Source of the DNA: Streptomyces xinghaiensis S187
Lineage (GTDB): Bacteria; Actinomycetota; Actinomycetes; Streptomycetales; Streptomycetaceae
DNA: 64,000 nt
Reading direction: 5' to 3'
Assembly: GCF_000220705.2 (NCBI RefSeq)
Contig: NZ_CP023202.1
Coordinates: forward strand, 1,364,001 to 1,428,000
In this document: positions 1 through 9,041 of the stretch, piece by piece
Numbering within the stretch: the stretch's first letter is position 1
Layout: each line of letters begins with the position of its first letter
Made by a program: the position numbers and the translations under genes
The notes under the pieces: generated by a model
Told to the model about the DNA's origin: nothing
What the model saw: the letters and a program-made list of their open reading frames with translations, nothing else
Databases searched by the model: none

Positions 1-475
1 GCCCTCGGATGTGGGGCGACGGACGTCCGGACCGGCCCCGAGCGGTCACCGGCGCGCGGAGCCCGGGCAGCCGGCGAAGCCTGCCAACGCGCTGTCGCGG
101 GCGGCCGCCGTCGGCAGTCCCTCCGTATCGGTGGCGGTCTCGCCGCCGCTCGGCCGGGACGGACGCGCACCGCCCTCCCGGTACGTTCTGCCCGGCGCCG
201 TGCGCACCGTGCGTTCCGCCCGCCGTGACGGCCGGTGCCGAAGGGCGGCTCCAGGCGCCTCCGAGGGCGCAGTGGCGCACGGCACGGCGCACCCGCGCCG
301 GGCGAATACCCGCCCCCTCACGGCGCACACCCCCACCGTCGCGATCAGGACAGCATCAGGACAGCACCGCCGGGGCGCCCGGGGAAGGCTCCGCCAGCCC
401 ACCCCACCCAGCGCTGGCCCGGGCCCGGGGCTGACCCCGGTGGTGGCACCGGACCGGAGCTGCGACGCTGAGGAC
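1..475. other. gene-free upstream stretch
   Basis: No convincing coding region on either strand. Overlapping open frames exist only because of the GC content and lack recognisable protein features. The stretch presumably holds the promoter of the SRPBCC-like gene and the end of whatever precedes the window. Confidence 0.5.
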
Positions 476-1156
476 ATGAACGGACACCGGCCCGGGAGCC
501 GACGCCTCCTCACCCGCGCCGTTCCCGCCGCGGCGGGGGCCGTCTACGGCGCCGTCGTACGGCCGCGGCTGCTGACCTGGGGCGCGACCCCGGAGGAAGC
601 CGCCCGCGCCTACCCGGGCGACGACCTCGTCCCCGACGCCCACGCCTCGTCGACCATGGCCACGACTCTCCCGGCACCGCCCGCGGAAGTCTGGCCCTGG
701 CTGGCGCAGATGGGCTGCGACCGCGGCGGCTGGTACAGCTGGGACCGGCTGGACAACGGCGGACGGCCGAGCGCCGAACGCATCGTCCCGGAATGGCAGC
801 ATCTGGAGGTGGGGCAGCGCCTGGCTTCCGTGCCCAGCGGCCACGCGTGGTTCACGGTGGCGGTGCTGGCGCCGGAGAGCACGCTGGTCCTGCGCGCCCA
901 GTTGGAACTGCCGTCCGGACGCCCCTTCGACGCCCGGTACGAACCGCTGCCCCGCGCGTACGTCGATGCCGTCTGGGGGTTCCATCTCCGCCCGGTGCCC
1001 GGTGACCGGACCCGCGTGGTCGTCCGCACGCGGGGCCGTGGCCGCCCCCGAGCGCTCATGCGGATCATGGACGTGCTGTACAACGAGCCCGCGCATCTGA
1101 TCATGCAGACCCGCCAGTTCCGGAATCTGCGGGACCGCGTCGGCGGGATGATCTGA
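476..1156 (+). CDS. SRPBCC-like protein (polyketide cyclase/START fold)
   Basis: About 226 residues. The frame stays open far upstream, but the ATG at 476 is preferred because conserved-looking protein begins there and everything upstream is low-complexity. Residues ~60-220 look like an SRPBCC helix-grip domain: a start of the type 'LPAPPAEVWPWLAQMGCDR' (strand, then the helix-capping W-P-W-L segment), the 'GGWYSWDRLDN' segment common in actinobacterial members, and a C-terminal amphipathic helix containing 'MDVLYNEPAHLIM'. The N terminus (~25 residues) is Arg/Ala-rich with a weak hydrophobic patch, not a clear signal peptide. Such proteins usually bind hydrophobic ligands, but the substrate cannot be read from the sequence. 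It stands alone, 464 bp before the IclR gene. Family call is reasonable, function unknown. Confidence 0.75.
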   Translation: MNGHRPGSRRLLTRAVPAAAGAVYGAVVRPRLLTWGATPEEAARAYPGDDLVPDAHASSTMATTLPAPPAEVWPWLAQMGCDRGGWYSWDRLDNGGRPSAERIVPEWQHLEVGQRLASVPSGHAWFTVAVLAPESTLVLRAQLELPSGRPFDARYEPLPRAYVDAVWGFHLRPVPGDRTRVVVRTRGRGRPRALMRIMDVLYNEPAHLIMQTRQFRNLRDRVGGMI

Positions 1157-1620
1157 GCACACGCGCCGCCCCTCGACGAACCGGCACCGGACGAGGACCC
1201 GGCGGGGGGCGCAGTCCCGGCATCGGGCGGGGACATGACGGCGGACGTGTCTCACCCGCGTGCGTCCGGACCGCGGTGCGGCGGCCGCCCCTGGGGAGGG
1301 CGGCCGCCACCACGTGGGGGGCACCATGGGGGGATCCGCGAGTCCCAGCCTGACGCGCGTAGAGAGCCTCCTCAACCACACATGGCGGATGTTCGCACGG
1401 CATTCACAGGACCCGCACGAAGATCACGTCACGTCCGCGTCCGACGGCTGCCGCCGGCCCGCCCACCCGCAGCGCGTCAACCGCAGCCCGCCGCAGCCCG
1501 CGGCCGGGGCCCGCGCGCGGAAAGAACCTGCGAAACGGCCCGGTAGGCTGCAGACACCGGTCCGCCGCTCCGCCCGTACCCGCAGGCCGACCGGCCCCAC
1601 CCGCCCCGAAAGGATGCGAT
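1157..1620. other. intergenic region between SRPBCC and IclR genes
   Basis: No supported gene. It holds one strong GC hairpin (1280-1308, listed separately). The last ~100 bp should carry the promoter of the IclR-type gene, with a purine-rich AAAGGA ribosome site just before its GTG start at 1621. Confidence 0.4.
1280..1308 (+). terminator. GC hairpin, possible terminator of the SRPBCC gene
   Basis: A perfect 11 bp inverted repeat (GGCGGCCGCCC at 1280-1290, its complement at 1298-1308) around a 7 nt loop, about 125 bp after the stop at 1156. It has no T-tract, which is usual in Streptomyces, so termination is only inferred. Confidence 0.35.
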
Positions 1621-2424
1621 GTGCCGCCGTCCAGCGACAGGACCACCGCAGCCACCAGGCCGGCCAACGGCTCCAGTGGCGTGCAGTCCCTCGAACGGGC
1701 CTTTGACCTGCTCGAACGGATGGCGGACGCAGGCGGCTCCGTCGGTCTCAGCGAACTGTCCGGCAGCAGCGGCCTGCCCCTCCCGACCATCCACCGGTTG
1801 ATGCGGACCCTCGTGGCCTGCGGCTACGTCCGCCAGCAGCCGAACCGCCGCTACGCCCTCGGCCCCCGGCTCATCCGCCTCGGCGAGAGCTCGGCCCGCC
1901 TGCTCGGCACCTGGGCCCGGCCGCATCTCGCCCGGCTCGTGGAGGAGACCGGGGAGACGGCGAACATGGCGCTGCTCGACGGCGACGAGGTCGTCTACGT
2001 CGCCCAGGTGCCCTCCCGCCACTCGATGCGGATGTTCACGGAAGTCGGCCGCCGGGTGCTGCCGCACTCCACCGGGGTCGGCAAGGCCCTGCTGGCGCAC
2101 CTGCCGGCCGATGAGGTGCGGGCGCTGCTGTCCCGCACCGGCATGCCGGCCGCCACCGAGAAGACCATCACCAGGCCGGACGACTTCCTCACCGCTCTGG
2201 AGGAGGTACGGGCCTCGGGCTACGCCATGGACGACAACGAACAGGAGATCGGAGTCCGCTGCCTCGCCGTCTCCGTACCGGACTCGCCGACCGCCGCGGC
2301 CATCTCCGTCTCCGGACCGGCCGGACGGCTCACGGAAGAGGCCACCGGGAGGATCGTGCCGCTGTTGCGGGAGGTCGCGGCCGAACTGTCGGAGACGCTC
2401 GCCGGGGACGGTACGCCCCCGTAG
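1621..2424 (+). CDS. allR: IclR-family regulator, AllR-like (allantoin/glyoxylate pathway repressor)
   Basis: 267 residues from a GTG start with AAAGGA upstream, normal length for IclR proteins. An N-terminal winged HTH lies at ~20-85 ('SLERAFDLLERM', then 'GLPLPTIHRLMRTLVACGY', the recognition region), followed by the IclR effector domain at ~90-260 with the family segments 'VLPHSTGVGKALLAHL' and 'DDNEQEIGVRCLAVSV'. Context supports the AllR call: in Streptomyces an IclR repressor of allantoin use lies next to the malate synthase gene, and aceB follows here. Members act as dimers or tetramers that release DNA on binding a small acid such as glyoxylate or allantoate. A TTCC-N7-GGAA site before aceB is a plausible target. 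The allantoinase genes are not in this window, so the specific assignment is an inference. Confidence 0.72.
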   Translation: MPPSSDRTTAATRPANGSSGVQSLERAFDLLERMADAGGSVGLSELSGSSGLPLPTIHRLMRTLVACGYVRQQPNRRYALGPRLIRLGESSARLLGTWARPHLARLVEETGETANMALLDGDEVVYVAQVPSRHSMRMFTEVGRRVLPHSTGVGKALLAHLPADEVRALLSRTGMPAATEKTITRPDDFLTALEEVRASGYAMDDNEQEIGVRCLAVSVPDSPTAAAISVSGPAGRLTEEATGRIVPLLREVAAELSETLAGDGTPP

Positions 2425-2505
2425 GCGCCCCGTCCCCGCCGCGCTCCTCCCCCTCTTCCACCGTCGGGCACTCCGGGCGCTGCGGGCACTCCCGGCACTT
2501 CCGGC

Positions 2506-2841
2506 CTACAGAGCCCGCTCACCCGTCCGTTGCTCCGGTCTGCTGCCGAACAGTTCGATCCCGTGGCGCACCCGCGCGAGCGCCGGCGCGAGCGCGCTCA
2601 CCGAGCCCACGGCTCCCGCGACCAGGAGCAAGGAGCGCCGCATCCGCGGGACTTCGGGCAATCCCGCGCTCACCATGGCGTAGAGGGCGGCGAGTTCGTC
2701 CTCGGCTATGGTCCGGTCCCGCAGGTCGGCCGGGTGGGCGGCCAACTCGCGGCGGAGCCGCGACACCGCGGTGCACAGCTCCTCCACTCGCGGGTCCGGG
2801 CCACCACTCCTGCCCGCCGGCCGGCTCTGGCCACCGGGCAC
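2506..2841 (-). CDS. small actinobacterial protein, DUF5955-type
   Basis: About 111 residues if the GTG at 2841 is used; the frame is open to a GTG at 2958. The C-terminal ~85 residues look like a real, conserved small protein: charged helical 'RVEELCTAVSRLRREL', then 'TIAEDELAALYAMV', 'PEVPRMRRSLLLVAGAVGS' and a final 'ALAPALARVRHGIELFG'. The pattern resembles the DUF5955 family of streptomycetes, mostly helical and of unknown role. It is convergent with the IclR gene and divergent from the nucleotidyltransferase. No clear ribosome binding site decides the start. No function can be assigned. Confidence 0.55.
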   Translation of the reverse strand: MPGGQSRPAGRSGGPDPRVEELCTAVSRLRRELAAHPADLRDRTIAEDELAALYAMVSAGLPEVPRMRRSLLLVAGAVGSVSALAPALARVRHGIELFGSRPEQRTGERAL

Positions 2842-3166
2842 GGCCCCCGCTGGCGCGACGACGGCCGTCCGCGTACCGCAGTCCGTCCGATCACTTCGCA
2901 ACGCGCTTCCCCTCGCTCTTCGACACAGCGCCACGGGCCTCACCGGCCCCGGGCCCACGGGTAAGTCGCACCGGGCTGCGGACAGTTAACGCCACTCTCC
3001 GCTTCGGGCGCTACACAGAGGGCGAAATTCAGCCGTACGATTCCGTCCGTACCGGACAACCGCTCTCGTGATCGACCCGAGCCCCGGGCCGCGGAAGGCC
3101 ACACGCGTTCGCCTTCTGAACGATGGGCGGAGAGCGGCACGGCAACCGGTGCGGTATGCAAGGGAC
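2842..3166. other. divergent intergenic region
   Basis: Separates the minus-strand DUF5955-type gene from the plus-strand nucleotidyltransferase, so it should hold both promoters. The segment near 3000-3060 is relatively A/T-richer. An AAGGGA ribosome site lies immediately before the ATG at 3167. No operator repeat was recognised. Confidence 0.35.
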
Positions 3167-3925
3167 ATGGCGGAGTCATCAGCGACAGACCCGGGGCCGG
3201 ACGCTCCCGGCACCCGGACGGACATCCCCGCACCCGCGATCGCCGGTCTGCTGCTGGCGGCCGGCGGTGGCCGGCGGCTGGGCGGACGGCCCAAGGCGCT
3301 CCTGCCGCACCGGGGGCGGCCACTCGTCGAACACGCGGCCCGCGCACTCCGTGACGGCGGGTGCGCGCCGGTGCACGTGGTGCTGGGCGCGGCGGAGGAG
3401 GAGGTCCGGGAGCGGGCGGAGCTCCCCGGCTGCGTACTGGTCGGCAATCCGCACTGGGCGGAGGGCATGGGCTCCTCACTGCGCGCGGGCCTCGCCTCCC
3501 TCTCGCCACACACACCCCCCGACGCACCCCTTTCCCGGCCGCCGCTCCACCCGCCCTTCGGCACCACTCCCCCGGGCCCGGGCCCCGGCGCGCACGGCAC
3601 CGCTCCGTACGAGGTGACGGCGGTGGTCGTCGCCCTCGTCGACCAGCCCGGCGTGGGCGCGGAGGCCGTGGCACGGGTGCGGGCCGCGTTCCGTTCCCGT
3701 ACGAGCCTGGCCGCGGCCGCGTATGACGGCCGTCGCGGGCACCCGGTGCTGTTCGGCGCCGCCCACTGGGCGGCCGTCGCCGACCGGGCAGTGGGCGACC
3801 GGGGCGCCCGGGCCTATCTGGCGGAGCACCACGACGCACTGGAGCTGGTGGACTGTTCGGGCATCGCGTCACCCGGCGACATCGACACCCCCGAGGACCT
3901 GCACCGGCTGAACGGCGGCAGCTGA
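3167..3925 (+). CDS. MobA/MocA-like nucleotidyltransferase
   Basis: 252 residues; ATG 3167 has AAGGGA five bases upstream. The N-terminal Rossmann-like NTP-transferase signature is clear at ~27-45: 'GLLLAAGGGRRLGGRPKALL' with the G-G-G-x-R-x-G-x-x-K nucleotide-binding loop. It is followed by 'VLGAAEEEVRE', the base-contact 'GNPHWAEGMGSSLRAGL' and the metal-binding 'VALVDQPGV' (D-Q-P in place of the common D-M-P/D-Q-P). A Pro-rich insertion of about 30 residues separates the halves. MocA members add CMP to molybdopterin for xanthine dehydrogenase-type enzymes, which would suit the purine/allantoin neighbourhood. A MobA (GMP) role or a sugar-nucleotide role cannot be excluded. It lies between allR and aceB. 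Confidence 0.75.
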   Translation: MAESSATDPGPDAPGTRTDIPAPAIAGLLLAAGGGRRLGGRPKALLPHRGRPLVEHAARALRDGGCAPVHVVLGAAEEEVRERAELPGCVLVGNPHWAEGMGSSLRAGLASLSPHTPPDAPLSRPPLHPPFGTTPPGPGPGAHGTAPYEVTAVVVALVDQPGVGAEAVARVRAAFRSRTSLAAAAYDGRRGHPVLFGAAHWAAVADRAVGDRGARAYLAEHHDALELVDCSGIASPGDIDTPEDLHRLNGGS

Positions 3926-4265
3926 CGCCCCGGGGGACGGGCGCGGCCGGGGGACGGGCACGGCCGGGGGAACACCGGCGGAGAGAGCGACCCGGCATCC
4001 CGCGGGCGCACCCCTCCTCGCAGCCCACCGCGCCTCCGCCGCCGCGCCGCGGCCTCCCACCCGGCGTTGAACTTCCACAATGAGGAAACTACTCTCCATT
4101 CACAAAGGGATCGGCAGCCCCCGGCAGCCCCACCCCGCACCACCACACGACCCGTGAACCGCCCCGCCCTCCCGGCCAAGAGCACGGCGGCGCCTCCCCG
4201 CTCCGTCCCGTCCCGTTCTCCTCCCCGATCCTCCCCGAACACCCGCCCTCGAAGGAGTGACCGCC
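3926..4265. other. aceB upstream region
   Basis: No gene. Two direct copies of a GGGGGACGGGC-type sequence follow the nucleotidyltransferase stop, then the A/T-richer segment 4065-4110 with the inverted repeat at 4073-4087. The ribosome site GAAGGAG (4251-4257) overlaps an in-frame GTG at 4257, which makes the ATG at 4266 the better malate synthase start. Confidence 0.4.
4073..4087. promoter_or_regulatory. TTCC-N7-GGAA inverted repeat, candidate IclR/AllR operator
   Basis: TTCC at 4073-4076 and GGAA at 4084-4087 with seven bases between, flanked by AC on both sides, in the only A/T-rich part of the region before aceB. IclR-type repressors often bind short inverted repeats of this kind. Assignment to the adjacent IclR protein is an inference from position and symmetry. 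Confidence 0.35.
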
Positions 4266-5885
4266 ATGTCCGCCGCACCGGTGCCGTCCGCGCCGACCGT
4301 CGTCAACGCCGCGCCGCTGGAACGGCAGGAGGAGATCCTGACCCCGGAAGCACTCGCCTTCCTGGGCGAACTCCACCACCGGTTCACCCGGCGCCGCGAC
4401 GAACTCCTCGCCCTCCGCAAGGAGCGCCGCGAGGAGATCGCCCGCACCGGCACCCTGGACTTCCTGCCCACGACCGCGGACATCCGCGAGGGCGACTGGC
4501 AGGTCGCCCCTGCTCCCGAAGCGCTCAACGACCGCCGAGTCGAGATCACCGGCCCCACCGACCGCAAGATGACGATCAACGCCCTCAACTCCGGCGCCCG
4601 GGTCTGGCTCGCCGATTTCGAGGACGCCACCGCCCCCACCTGGGAGAACGTCGTCCTCGGCCAGCTCAACCTGATCGACGCGTACGAACGCCGCATCGAC
4701 TTCACCGACCCCCGCGGCAAGACGTACGCACTGCGCCCCGCCGAGGAGCTGGCCACCGTCGTCACCCGCCCCCGCGGCTGGCACCTGGACGAGCGCCACC
4801 TCGGGGGCGAGGACGGCCGCTCCCTCCCCGGCGCCCTCGTCGACTTCGGCCTGTACTTCTTCCACAACGCCCGGCGCCTCCTCGACCGCGGCGCAGGGCC
4901 GTACTTCTACCTTCCGAAGCTGGAGTCGCATCTGGAGGCCCGCCTCTGGAACGACGTCTTCGTCTTCGCCCAGGACCGGCTCGGCATCCCGCAGGGCACC
5001 GTCCGTGCCACTGTCCTCATCGAGACGATCACCGCCGCCTACGAGATGGAGGAGATCCTCTACGAGCTGCGCGACCACGCCTCCGGGCTCAACGCGGGCC
5101 GCTGGGACTACCTCTTCTCCATCGTCAAGAACTTCCGTGACGGCGGGACCCGTTTCGTCCTCCCGGACCGCAACGCCATCACCATGACGGCCCCGTTCAT
5201 GCGCGCGTACACCGAACTGCTGGTCCGCACCTGCCACAAGCGCGGCGCGCACGCCATCGGCGGCATGGCGGCCTTCATCCCCTCCCGCCGGGACCCGGAG
5301 ATCAACCGGGCCGCCTTTGAAAAGGTGAAGGCGGACAAGGACCGGGAGGCGAACGACGGGTTCGACGGCTCCTGGGTCGCCCACCCCGACCTGGTGCCCG
5401 TGGCCCGGGAGTCCTTCGACGCCGTGCTCGGCGACCGCCCCCACCAGAAGGACCGGCTCCGCGAGGACGTCCGCGTCTCGGCAGCCGATCTGCTCGCCGT
5501 CGATACCCTGGAGGCCGAGCCCACCTACGACGGTCTGCTCAACGCCGTCCGGGTCGGCCTGCGGTACATCGAGTCCTGGCTGCGCGGCACCGGCGCCGTC
5601 GCCATCTTCAACCTCATGGAGGACGCCGCCACCGCCGAGATCTCCCGCTCCCAGATCTGGCAGTGGGTCGACGCCGGAGTGGAATTCGAGAACGGCGAAA
5701 AGGCCACGGGCGAACTGGTCCACCGCATCGCCGCCGACGAACTGGCGGCGATCCGCGAGGAACTGGGCGAGGAGTCCTTCGCAGCGGGTGAGTGGCAGCG
5801 CGCCCACGACCTGCTGCTCCGGGTCTCGCTCAACGAGCGGTTCGAGGACTTCCTCACCGTGCCGGCCTACGAGCTGCTGGACTGA
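4266..5885 (+). CDS. aceB: malate synthase A
   Basis: 539 residues, normal for malate synthase A. It condenses glyoxylate with acetyl-CoA to malate in the cytosol, in the glyoxylate bypass or allantoin-derived glyoxylate use. Family blocks in order: 'GPTDRKMTINALNSGARVW' (~96) leading into the Mg-site region 'LADFEDATAPTWENV', 'TVLIETITAAYEMEEILYEL' (~250), 'KRGAHAIGGMAAFIPSR' (~328), 'WVAHPDLVPVARESFD', and the C-terminal 'NGEKATGELVHRIAADEL'. A GTG nine bases upstream lies inside the ribosome site, so the ATG is chosen. A 13 bp stem hairpin follows at 6021-6057. Upstream AllR-like gene and operator-like repeat suggest control by allantoin/glyoxylate status. Confidence 0.95.
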   Translation: MSAAPVPSAPTVVNAAPLERQEEILTPEALAFLGELHHRFTRRRDELLALRKERREEIARTGTLDFLPTTADIREGDWQVAPAPEALNDRRVEITGPTDRKMTINALNSGARVWLADFEDATAPTWENVVLGQLNLIDAYERRIDFTDPRGKTYALRPAEELATVVTRPRGWHLDERHLGGEDGRSLPGALVDFGLYFFHNARRLLDRGAGPYFYLPKLESHLEARLWNDVFVFAQDRLGIPQGTVRATVLIETITAAYEMEEILYELRDHASGLNAGRWDYLFSIVKNFRDGGTRFVLPDRNAITMTAPFMRAYTELLVRTCHKRGAHAIGGMAAFIPSRRDPEINRAAFEKVKADKDREANDGFDGSWVAHPDLVPVARESFDAVLGDRPHQKDRLREDVRVSAADLLAVDTLEAEPTYDGLLNAVRVGLRYIESWLRGTGAVAIFNLMEDAATAEISRSQIWQWVDAGVEFENGEKATGELVHRIAADELAAIREELGEESFAAGEWQRAHDLLLRVSLNERFEDFLTVPAYELLD

Positions 5886-6020
5886 GCCGCCGCAGCAGCC
5901 ACTGCGGTCACCGCCGCCACCGCCGCCACCGCCGGCCCGGCTCTTTCCTCCGGGCACACCACCGCTCTCACCAGCCCAGCCGGCATCCGGACCCCTCGGC
6001 CCCGCCGGCACCCGGGCCCC

Positions 6021-6057
6021 GGCCCTGCCCGTCCGCTCTCCCCCGACGGGCAGGGCC
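6021..6057 (+). terminator. intrinsic hairpin downstream of aceB
   Basis: A perfect 13 bp stem (GGCCCTGCCCGTC at 6021-6033 pairing with 6045-6057) and an 11 nt pyrimidine loop, 136 bp after the aceB stop and before the pentapeptide gene. No T-tract. Confidence 0.5.
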
Positions 6058-6157
6058 GCCCTGCCGTCCGCGCCTCCGGCGCCTCTCCCCTGTCAGCGGT
6101 CACGCCTAGAGTCGGTCGCGACCGGTGCCCAGCTCCGCCCACCCCTGCGAGGCCCCC

Positions 6158-6823
6158 ATGCCGCACGCCCTGCCCCCACCCCGCGATCTCGGTGATCTGC
6201 CGTATGCGGAGTACCTGGAGCGGTTCGGCGGGCGGCTGGCACCGGAGGCCGTCCACGACACCCTGCACTTCGACGGCGACACTTTCGAGGACGCGGACAG
6301 CGGCAGCGCACGGTTCGCCGAGTGCGCGTTCTCCTCGGTCTCCTTCATCGGCGGCCGTCTCCGGCGCGCACGCTTCAACGACGTTTGGCTGCACACATCC
6401 CGCCTGGTGGGGACGGACCTGGCCGAGACGGACTGGCTGGACGCCGAGGTCGTCTCCGGTTCGCTCGCCGGACTGGAGATGTTCGGCGCCGAGCTGCGCC
6501 GCGTCACCTTCCACCAGTGCAAGTTCGACTCGGTGAACTTCCGCGCCACCACACTGCGGGACGTCTCCTTCCGGGACTGCCTGCTGCGCGATGTGGACTT
6601 CGGCGGCGCGGCCCTGACGGATGTGACGTTCCCCGGCTCCGACCTGGACGGGGTCCGGTTCGAGAAGGCCCGGCTGGAGAGGACCGATCTGCGCGGAGCC
6701 GTCCGTCTCGGCATCACCGCCGGCTACGACTCCCTGCGCGGGGCCGTCATCGACAACACGCAGCTCTTCGCCATCGCGCCGATGCTCGCCCAGGCTCTCG
6801 GCATCACGGTCCGGGACCACTGA
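6158..6823 (+). CDS. pentapeptide-repeat protein
   Basis: 221 residues from ATG 6158; a GTG at 6125 is an alternative. From ~40 to ~205 the protein is a right-handed beta-helix of pentapeptide repeats with the A(D/N)LxX spacing: 'FSSVSFIGGRLRRARFND', 'TDLAETDWLDAEV', 'CKFDSVNFRATTLRDVSF', 'RDVDFGGAALTDVTFPGSDL', 'TDLRGAVRLGI'. It ends with a short cap, 'IDNTQLFAIAPMLAQALGI', typical of actinobacterial members. No signal peptide, so it is cytoplasmic. Some relatives mimic DNA and protect gyrase (MfpA/Qnr), but most are of unknown role and nothing here points to gyrase. It stands alone after the aceB terminator. Confidence 0.85.
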   Translation: MPHALPPPRDLGDLPYAEYLERFGGRLAPEAVHDTLHFDGDTFEDADSGSARFAECAFSSVSFIGGRLRRARFNDVWLHTSRLVGTDLAETDWLDAEVVSGSLAGLEMFGAELRRVTFHQCKFDSVNFRATTLRDVSFRDCLLRDVDFGGAALTDVTFPGSDLDGVRFEKARLERTDLRGAVRLGITAGYDSLRGAVIDNTQLFAIAPMLAQALGITVRDH

Positions 6824-7115
6824 CCCGGCCCTGTGCGATCACCCGACCGCGACCCGCCCGAAAGCGCAGGCCGGACCGAGAGGCGCCATGGTCGATGGTG
6901 TGGTCGCGGAGGCTCCGCGAGGCCTCCGGCACCCTCCCGGTGGAACGCAGTGCTGGGCGGACAACAGTGATCCACGGTGAGTCGCAAGCCGACAGCCGTC
7001 ACCGTTCGGGTTGGGCCTGAGTCGAGGCAGCGGCTGGGGCCACAGCATCGGGTGGACGGCGCGATGGTGACGGCAGGGATGTCGCAGGCTGTTCCGGTGC
7101 CGGGTGATGTCTTGG

Positions 7116-7382
7116 CTGGGGTTACGGCGCCGGGTGGGCGGCGCGATGGTGGTGGCGGATGCGTCGCGGGCCGACGGATGTCGTTGTGGTGGGGGTTACG
7201 GCATCCGTGTCGGGGGTTGCCCCGTGGTCGGTCGTCTATCCGGTGCCGTGCGCACCCGGGGACGGCTCAAACAGCATGGCGTGGCTGGTGCCGGTGGGGG
7301 TGCGCGGAAGCACACGCGCGCCTGGGCTTCTCGGCTTCCCGTGCGTCGTGGCGGGCTGTCGGTGGTGACGGTCGTGGCGGGT
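7116..7382 (+). repeat. left arm of a ~270 bp inverted repeat
   Basis: Compared with the reverse complement of 9335-9602, this arm matches at most positions, with a few small indels. Landmarks shared in order: TGGGGTTACGGCGCCGGGTG, GGGGTTACGGCATCCGTGTC, GTCGTCTATCCGGTGCCGTG and GTGGCGGGCTGTCGGTGGTG. The two arms enclose the HNH gene in opposite orientations. Confidence 0.75.
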
Positions 7383-7446
7383 AGCGGCGCGGCGGGCTCT
7401 GCTCTCTCCCCTCACCCCTCACCCCTCTTGCCTCCTCTTACCTCTC

Positions 7447-7486
7447 GCCGGTTGCCGGTTGCCGGTTGCTGCTTGCTGCTTGCTGG
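7447..7486 (+). repeat. heptad tandem repeat (GCCGGTT then GCTGCTT)
   Basis: Three exact copies of GCCGGTT (7447-7467) followed by two of GCTGCTT (7468-7481). A related 7 bp repeat, CCACCGG, lies beyond the other arm at 9691-9718. Confidence 0.7.
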
Positions 7487-7695
7487 TCGGTGGGGGCTGG
7501 GGGCGGCTCGTGCCCGTGGAGGCCGAGGTGCTTGCCGTCACCGGTGCGCGTCGACGTTGAGGTGCGCGCGTGGCCCCTGCCAGGCGTTGCCCGTCTGGTG
7601 GTGGCCCGGGGCGGGTTCCGGGTCTTGGGCAGGGGTGTGGGCCCCTCCGCACGGTGGCGGAGGGGCTGGCGCCGGTAGCTGCCGGGGGGCGGCGG

Positions 7696-9041
7696 CTACG
7701 TGATGTGGGCGAGGGGCTGGGGTGGGTTGGTGTAGGCGTGGCCGGTCGGTGCGGTCCAGGTGACTTCGCCGGTGTCGGGGTTGCGCTGCACCTGCCAGTC
7801 GGTGCGGTGTTTCAACAGGTGGTGGCGTCGGCACAGCGGCATCAGATTGTCCGGCTCCGTCGCCCCACCCGCTTGCGGGTCCTGGTGGTTGAAGGGCTGG
7901 ATGTGGTCCAGGTCGCAGCGGTGGGCGGGCATCTGGCAGGAGGGGAAGGTACAGGTCATGTCGCGGGCGGTGACGTGGCGTTGGGTCTCGGCGGTGGGCT
8001 TGTAGGTGGTCGGATCGGTCTTGACCAGCAGCCCGGTCTTCGGGTGGGTGATCAGACGCCGCCAGATCGTGCCCGGAGCGAAAGCCACCTCCCGCACCGC
8101 GGTGGCGCTGATCGGCCCGTACCCCTTGAGCTGTCCGGGCTCCTCATCCACCCCGATCAACGTGTCCATCGACACCGTCACCTGCACCACTGCCGCCGAC
8201 CGGCCACCCGCAGTTGCCTCTCCGGCGGGGCGGTTGACGACCAGGTCATACAGGGCGTCCACCCGCTTCTGGTTCAGCGTGCGCCCGTCATCGCCGAACG
8301 TGGCGGCGTGCGCATCGACGGCAGCATCCAACTGCGCGGCTTGCGGGGTGGGGAGGAACGCGGTCCAGGTGGCCATACCGTCCTCGGTCGCACGGTGCCA
8401 GATCGTGCGGTCCTCCCGCCGCCGGCGATGCCGCACCTCCGCCCCCAGCGGATCCGCCTTCAACACCGCCGGTTCAACGCCCGCCGGGTCTGGCCGACGG
8501 ACTGGCCCGGCATCTTGGGCAGCACCATCGCCTCCACCCGCCCGGCGGCCTCCGGGTCCAGGGTGCCGGTGACCTCCGTCACCGCCTTCGCCTGCAGATA
8601 ACAGATCTCCCCACGCTCCAACAGGCCCACGGTGGTGGGGAAACGGCCCTCCAGGGCGGTGGCCACCGCCAGACGCTCCGCGGCCGTGTTCCCCGACAAC
8701 TTCAACGCACAGGCCACATCCTCACAGGCGAAGTCCCAGTCATAGTCCGCCCAGCCCATCCCATCCGGCCTCGCATCCAGAGCATCCGCCTCGATATCCG
8801 CCAGCAGACCCACCTGCTGCGCCTGAATCCAGGATGCCGCTCCCAGGCCTTCAAGCATCGATCCGCCCGTGGTGGAAAGCTGCCCACGTTCCAGCAGAGC
8901 GAGCATCGCCGCCGTCTGCGGACCCGGGGTGGCCGTGGCCAGGTGCGCGGCCCACTCATCCGCCGTCACCGGCTCCCCCGGCACCCCGGTGGTGTCCCCG
9001 GTCGTGGCCGTGTCGTCGTGGTCGAGCAGCGTGGCCTGCAT
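7696..9041 (-). pseudogene. DUF222 / HNH endonuclease, frameshifted
   Basis: One gene is split in two frames. The 5' part (from ATG 9041, with GGGGGGAA upstream) carries the DUF222 helical region, including 'LLERGEICYLQAKAVTEVTG' and 'GQSVGQTRRALNR', then stops at 8460 after two out-of-frame residues. The 3' part resumes in the next frame at ~8466 with 'LKADPLGAEVRHRRRREDR' and runs to the C-terminal HNH motif 'CDLDHIQPFNHQDPQAGG...LCRRHHLLKH'. One G missing in a G/C run near 8470 explains everything. Intact, it would be about 448 residues. Family members are HNH nucleases of unknown target. The lesion may be real decay or a sequencing error in a homopolymer. No partner genes. Confidence 0.8.

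Larger units (their letters stand above)
6824..7695. other. non-coding left flank of the HNH element
   Basis: No supported gene. It contains the left copy of the ~270 bp inverted repeat (7116-7382), an internal imperfect direct repeat just before it (7048-7110 resembles 7130-7180), a pyrimidine-rich strip (7396-7446) and heptad tandem repeats (7447-7486). Open frames here run through repeated sequence and lack protein features. Confidence 0.5.

Noticed and set aside
4257..4265. Upstream GTG as start of aceB
   Set aside because: The GTG lies within the GAAGGAG ribosome site; the ATG at 4266 is correctly spaced.
4089..6011. A 640-codon open frame on the minus strand
   Set aside because: Antisense to aceB; composition is Gly/Val/Glu-rich shadow sequence without domains.
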